In this document: piece by piece, positions 9,525-11,540 of the stretch
Numbering within the stretch: the first letter of the stretch is position 1
How the letters are laid out: every line of letters begins with the position of its first letter
NCBI GenBank assembly: GCA_024196135.1
Contig: JAMQCK010001144.1
Location: 1-11,540 of the forward strand
Reading direction: 5' to 3'
DNA: 11,540 nt
DNA from: Pleurotus ostreatus/Saccharomyces cerevisiae fusant
Taxonomy: Eukaryota > Opisthokonta
Position numbers and translations under genes: made by a program
The notes under the pieces: generated by a model
What the model saw: only the letters and a program-made list of their open reading frames with translations
What the model was told of the DNA's origin: nothing
Databases searched by the model: none

Positions 9525-9799
9525 TCTACGGTTGTATATTTCGACGTCATGATCACCTCCTGTCAATGAACTCGCTAGCACTGGCAGCGCGTGCCAAGTG
9601 CGTGCGATAGCTGCATTGTATAACCGGGTGAGGTCAGAAATGCTCAGCTGTAATCTCGTGGGCACACCGTCTCTATGGATGGCGATATTTTGCGCCATCG
9701 GGCGCTTACCACCGATTACATGCCCGGCAAGCGTATAAATCGACAGGTGAGGGGGCTTTATCTTCTCCACTCTCACATCTTCCGCCTGCTTCTTGCGCC
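9525..9799 (+). promoter_or_regulatory. prp6 3' region and carbonic anhydrase promoter
   Basis: This is a 275-bp spacer between two genes on the same strand. It holds the prp6 3' UTR and the promoter of the carbonic anhydrase gene. A TATA box (TATAAAT) lies at 9734-9740, 60-66 nt before the ATG at 9800, followed by a pyrimidine-rich leader (about 9757-9796). No gene is seen on the plus strand; a long minus-strand open frame here extends antisense into prp6 and is not supported. Confidence 0.6.
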
Positions 9800-10525
9800 A
9801 TGTCTGTCCACGAGCTTTACGCCCAGAACAATGAGAAGTACGCTTCGGCGTTCGACAAGGGTTCGCTGCCCATGCCGCCTGCGAAGCATGTTGCGATAGG
9901 CAGGTTCAATAGCTTCGTTATCATTCAGAGACTGACCATGCCACCATTAGTGACGTGTATGGATGCCCGAGTCGAGTGAGTCCACATCTTTTGCATTCGT
10001 GCCACATATTGATTGACCACCAACCTTGCTTAGACCCGCTTCTCAGCTAGGCATCAATTTGGGCGACGCGCATGTCATTCGCAACGCCGGGGGTCGAGCG
10101 TGAGCGTCTTCTGTGTCCTCACCGAGATATGCTAATAGCTTCGCGCAGGCAGGACGCCATTCGCAACCTGATCATCTCTCAGCGCTTGTTGGGCACGCGA
10201 GAAATCATCCTCTTCCACCACACGGACTGCGGGATGTTGACCTTCACTACGGATCAGCTCAAGCAGATCGTCAAAGACGCTTCGCCTGGAGACTCCGCAG
10301 TGGCCTCGGCAGTCGACAAGTTCGATTCGTTCCTCGACTTCAAGGATTTGGAGGGATCCGTGCGGGAGGACGTCGAGTTCTTGAAGAGCCATCCATTGAT
10401 CCTCAAGGACACGCCGGTAACTGGCTGGATATACGACGTCAAGTCAGGGAAGGTAAGCTTCCCATGTCTTTCAAACCAAGAGCTCATTGATGACCGGGAT
10501 TTCACAGATTCTGCGCGTTGTGTAG
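9800..10525 (+). CDS. Beta-class carbonic anhydrase-like protein (small form)
   Basis: The predicted activity is reversible hydration of CO2 to bicarbonate by a zinc enzyme. Exons are 9800-9899, 9951-9975, 10034-10099, 10149-10452 and 10508-10525, totalling 513 nt (170 residues). Zinc ligands of the beta class are visible: Cys36 in TCMDAR, then His88 and Cys91 in HHTDCGM, with the Asp38-Arg40 dyad. GINLGDAHVIRNAGGRA (48-64) and the DAIRNLIISQRLLGTREI block (66-83) match the short, bacterial-like clade rather than the longer plant-type fungal enzymes. The protein ends VTGWIYDVKSGKILRVV. No targeting peptide is obvious, so it is probably cytosolic. Oddities are a GC-AG first intron, a 25-nt second exon carrying Cys36, Asp38 and Arg40, and Glu42 where I expect Asp. 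A TATA box lies about 60 nt upstream. The family is clear; actual CO2 hydration in this clade should not be assumed. Confidence 0.92.
9900..9950 (+). other. GC-AG intron (intron 1 of the carbonic anhydrase gene)
   Basis: Exon 1 ends ...GCG ATA G, followed by GCAGGT; the acceptor is TTAG ending at 9950, with CTGAC upstream as branch point. This splice gives HVAIVTCMDAR, exactly the family sequence. The nearest GT donor (9903) puts the next exon out of frame. The intron is 51 nt and has no in-frame stop, so retention would insert 17 residues just before the active-site cysteine. Confidence 0.75.
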
Positions 10526-11207
10526 TTGACTTGCCAGAGTCAAGATGTAGCGAAGCTTGTACCATAATCAGATATCCCTGACGATGCCTTCGTCGTTTTC
10601 TATCGTGTCTCGAGCGCGGAACAAAGGCAAAGCATGTGAACACGAAGTTCAACTTGGCCACGTGAAGATCACGGCTTTCGGTCTGCGGTGGGTGTCATTC
10701 GGCCAACTTGCAGGTCGCAAACCTCGAGGATCTCTGCGTCCCGCACGGGCTGCGGACAGCCCTGGTGTGTGGTTTCTGGATGCTCTGCTATTTGTGCGTA
10801 CCGGCTCTGACTTCCAGCATACAAGTCCAGCTTACAGTCGTCTGTCTGGACCTTCCGTCGGGCTGACCTCCCACTATTAACCCGATGGTTGTGTTCTCAC
10901 GCGGATCGTTGTTGCGGAAAAAGTGTCGCCTGTCGTCGAGGACACGGCCTCGGGCGCCTGTAACAGGTACTTTACCAGGGGTCGACCCAGTCGACCCGAG
11001 ATCCCGAGTTGTTCAGACGTCCTCGCCTGCCTTTGCGCACCGTTTGTGAGGGTCGCCTCCAGGAACTTGCACCGCGGCGCATGGCAGGCGGCGTCGTTAC
11101 TCCGCGTAGCGACTGGTTATAAAAGGTCAGCTCTCGTCCACCCAACCTACACCCGCTCTTCATCCAACAGCCCCAATTCATCCTACCTATCCACTCACTC
11201 GACCATA
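10526..11207. other. Intergenic region upstream of the secreted-protein gene
   Basis: This 682-bp stretch has no gene I can support. The first part is the 3' region of the carbonic anhydrase gene. An E-box CACGTG lies at 10659-10664. At 10979-10997 a perfect 10-bp palindrome GGGTCGACCC is followed directly by AGTCGACCC, so GTCGACCC occurs twice. The last 90 bp are a clear promoter with a TATA box and a C/T-rich leader. An open frame of about 107 codons at 10557-10880 has no recognisable domain. Confidence 0.5.
11118..11124 (+). promoter_or_regulatory. TATA box of the secreted-protein gene
   Basis: TATAAAA lies 84-90 nt upstream of the ATG at 11208. It is followed by a leader rich in C and T up to the start codon, a typical strong-promoter layout in filamentous basidiomycetes. 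Confidence 0.7.
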
Positions 11208-11540
11208 ATGTTCTCCGCTCTCATCGCCCTCGCTCTCGCAGCCGCTGCCAGTGCCAAAACTCTGCGCGCGGCGACGACCTCGCCGTACGGCCAGTCCTCA
11301 CTCAACTTCGAGCCCTTCAACACCACCTATGGCGTTGCGCTCTCCGGCCGCAACCCGGTCCCGGCGACAATCCGCGCCGACCTCGATGACGCGGGCAACC
11401 TCGTTATGGAGTGTCCCTACGCGGGCTACATTGCGACCCTTGTTCCTACGGACCCCGTCCAGAGCCCGGCGGCCTACCACGTCCAGTTCGTCGAGTCAAC
11501 GGACGGGCTGCCCTCTGAGGCAATCGTGGGCGGCTGGGCA
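11208..11540 (+). CDS. Secreted protein of unknown function, N-terminal part only
   Basis: The frame is open from ATG 11208 to the window edge (111 codons) with no stop and no need for an intron. Residues 1-16 (MFSALIALALAAAASA) are a clear signal peptide, with likely cleavage after ASA, so the product should enter the secretory pathway. The mature part begins KTLRAATT and has one N-glycosylation sequon (Asn38-Thr-Thr). Cys69 is the only cysteine in view. The C-rich third codon positions, TATA box and CT-rich leader suggest a well-expressed gene. I do not recognise the family, and the C-terminal part that might identify it is missing. Confidence 0.8.
   Translation, partial: MFSALIALALAAAASAKTLRAATTSPYGQSSLNFEPFNTTYGVALSGRNPVPATIRADLDDAGNLVMECPYAGYIATLVPTDPVQSPAAYHVQFVESTDGLPSEAIVGGWA

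Noticed and set aside
9078..9776. 232-codon open frame on the minus strand
   Set aside because: It lies antisense to the last exons of prp6 and the spacer after it. It has no recognisable domain and no splice structure, and long antisense frames are common in GC-rich fungal coding DNA.
10823..10855. Possible hairpin GTCCAG...CTGGAC
   Set aside because: Six base pairs with a 15-nt loop and no extension; expected by chance in this much GC-rich sequence.
10557..10880. 107-codon open frame downstream of the carbonic anhydrase gene
   Set aside because: No domain, no promoter and no splice support; more likely UTR and spacer.
1..11540. tRNA, rRNA, CRISPR array, transposon ends or bacterial operon signals
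   Set aside because: I scanned the spacers for T-loop-like motifs, terminal inverted repeats and regular repeats and found none that held up.

Overview
This window looks like nuclear DNA of a filamentous basidiomycete, most likely an Agaricomycete of the Polyporales type. The genes are closely packed and cut by many very short introns. I could place 27, all 46-64 nt long, mostly GTRNGY...YAG with CTAAC or CTGAC-like branch points. Coding DNA is GC-rich, and the proteins read as fungal. No mobile element, CRISPR array, rRNA or tRNA was seen.

Layout, left to right: (1) 1-2023, minus: the spliceosomal WD40 protein Prp17/Cdc40, six visible exons, with the 3' end off the window. (2) 2024-2208: a 185-bp divergent promoter shared with gene 3. 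(3) 2209-4463, plus: a predicted 669-residue transcription factor with three Myb repeats at the N terminus and three C2H2-type zinc fingers at the C terminus. (4) 4464-4875: convergent 3' ends. (5) 4876-5692, minus: a WrbA-type NAD(P)H:quinone reductase of 202 residues. (6) 5693-6284: divergent promoter with a TATA box for the reductase and a TGACTCA site. (7) 6285-9524, plus: the tri-snRNP protein Prp6, ten exons, 921 residues. (8) 9800-10525, plus: a small beta-class carbonic anhydrase-like enzyme, 170 residues, five exons, including a GC-AG intron and a 25-nt active-site microexon. (9) 10526-11207: non-coding. (10) 11208-11540, plus: the N-terminal part of a secreted protein of unknown function, running off the window.

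Most of the window is housekeeping. Prp17 (second catalytic step) and Prp6 (U4/U6.U5 tri-snRNP) belong to the same process but are not in an operon. The reductase, carbonic anhydrase and secreted-protein genes each have a good TATA box 60-90 nt before the ATG, while the two splicing genes do not. The least ordinary items are the Myb-C2H2 fusion gene, the GC-AG intron and microexon in the carbonic anhydrase gene, and a pair of competing AAG acceptors at the last intron of the Myb-C2H2 gene. I found no convincing new multi-gene system. All gene models are spliced by eye from reading frame, splice consensus and family motifs.
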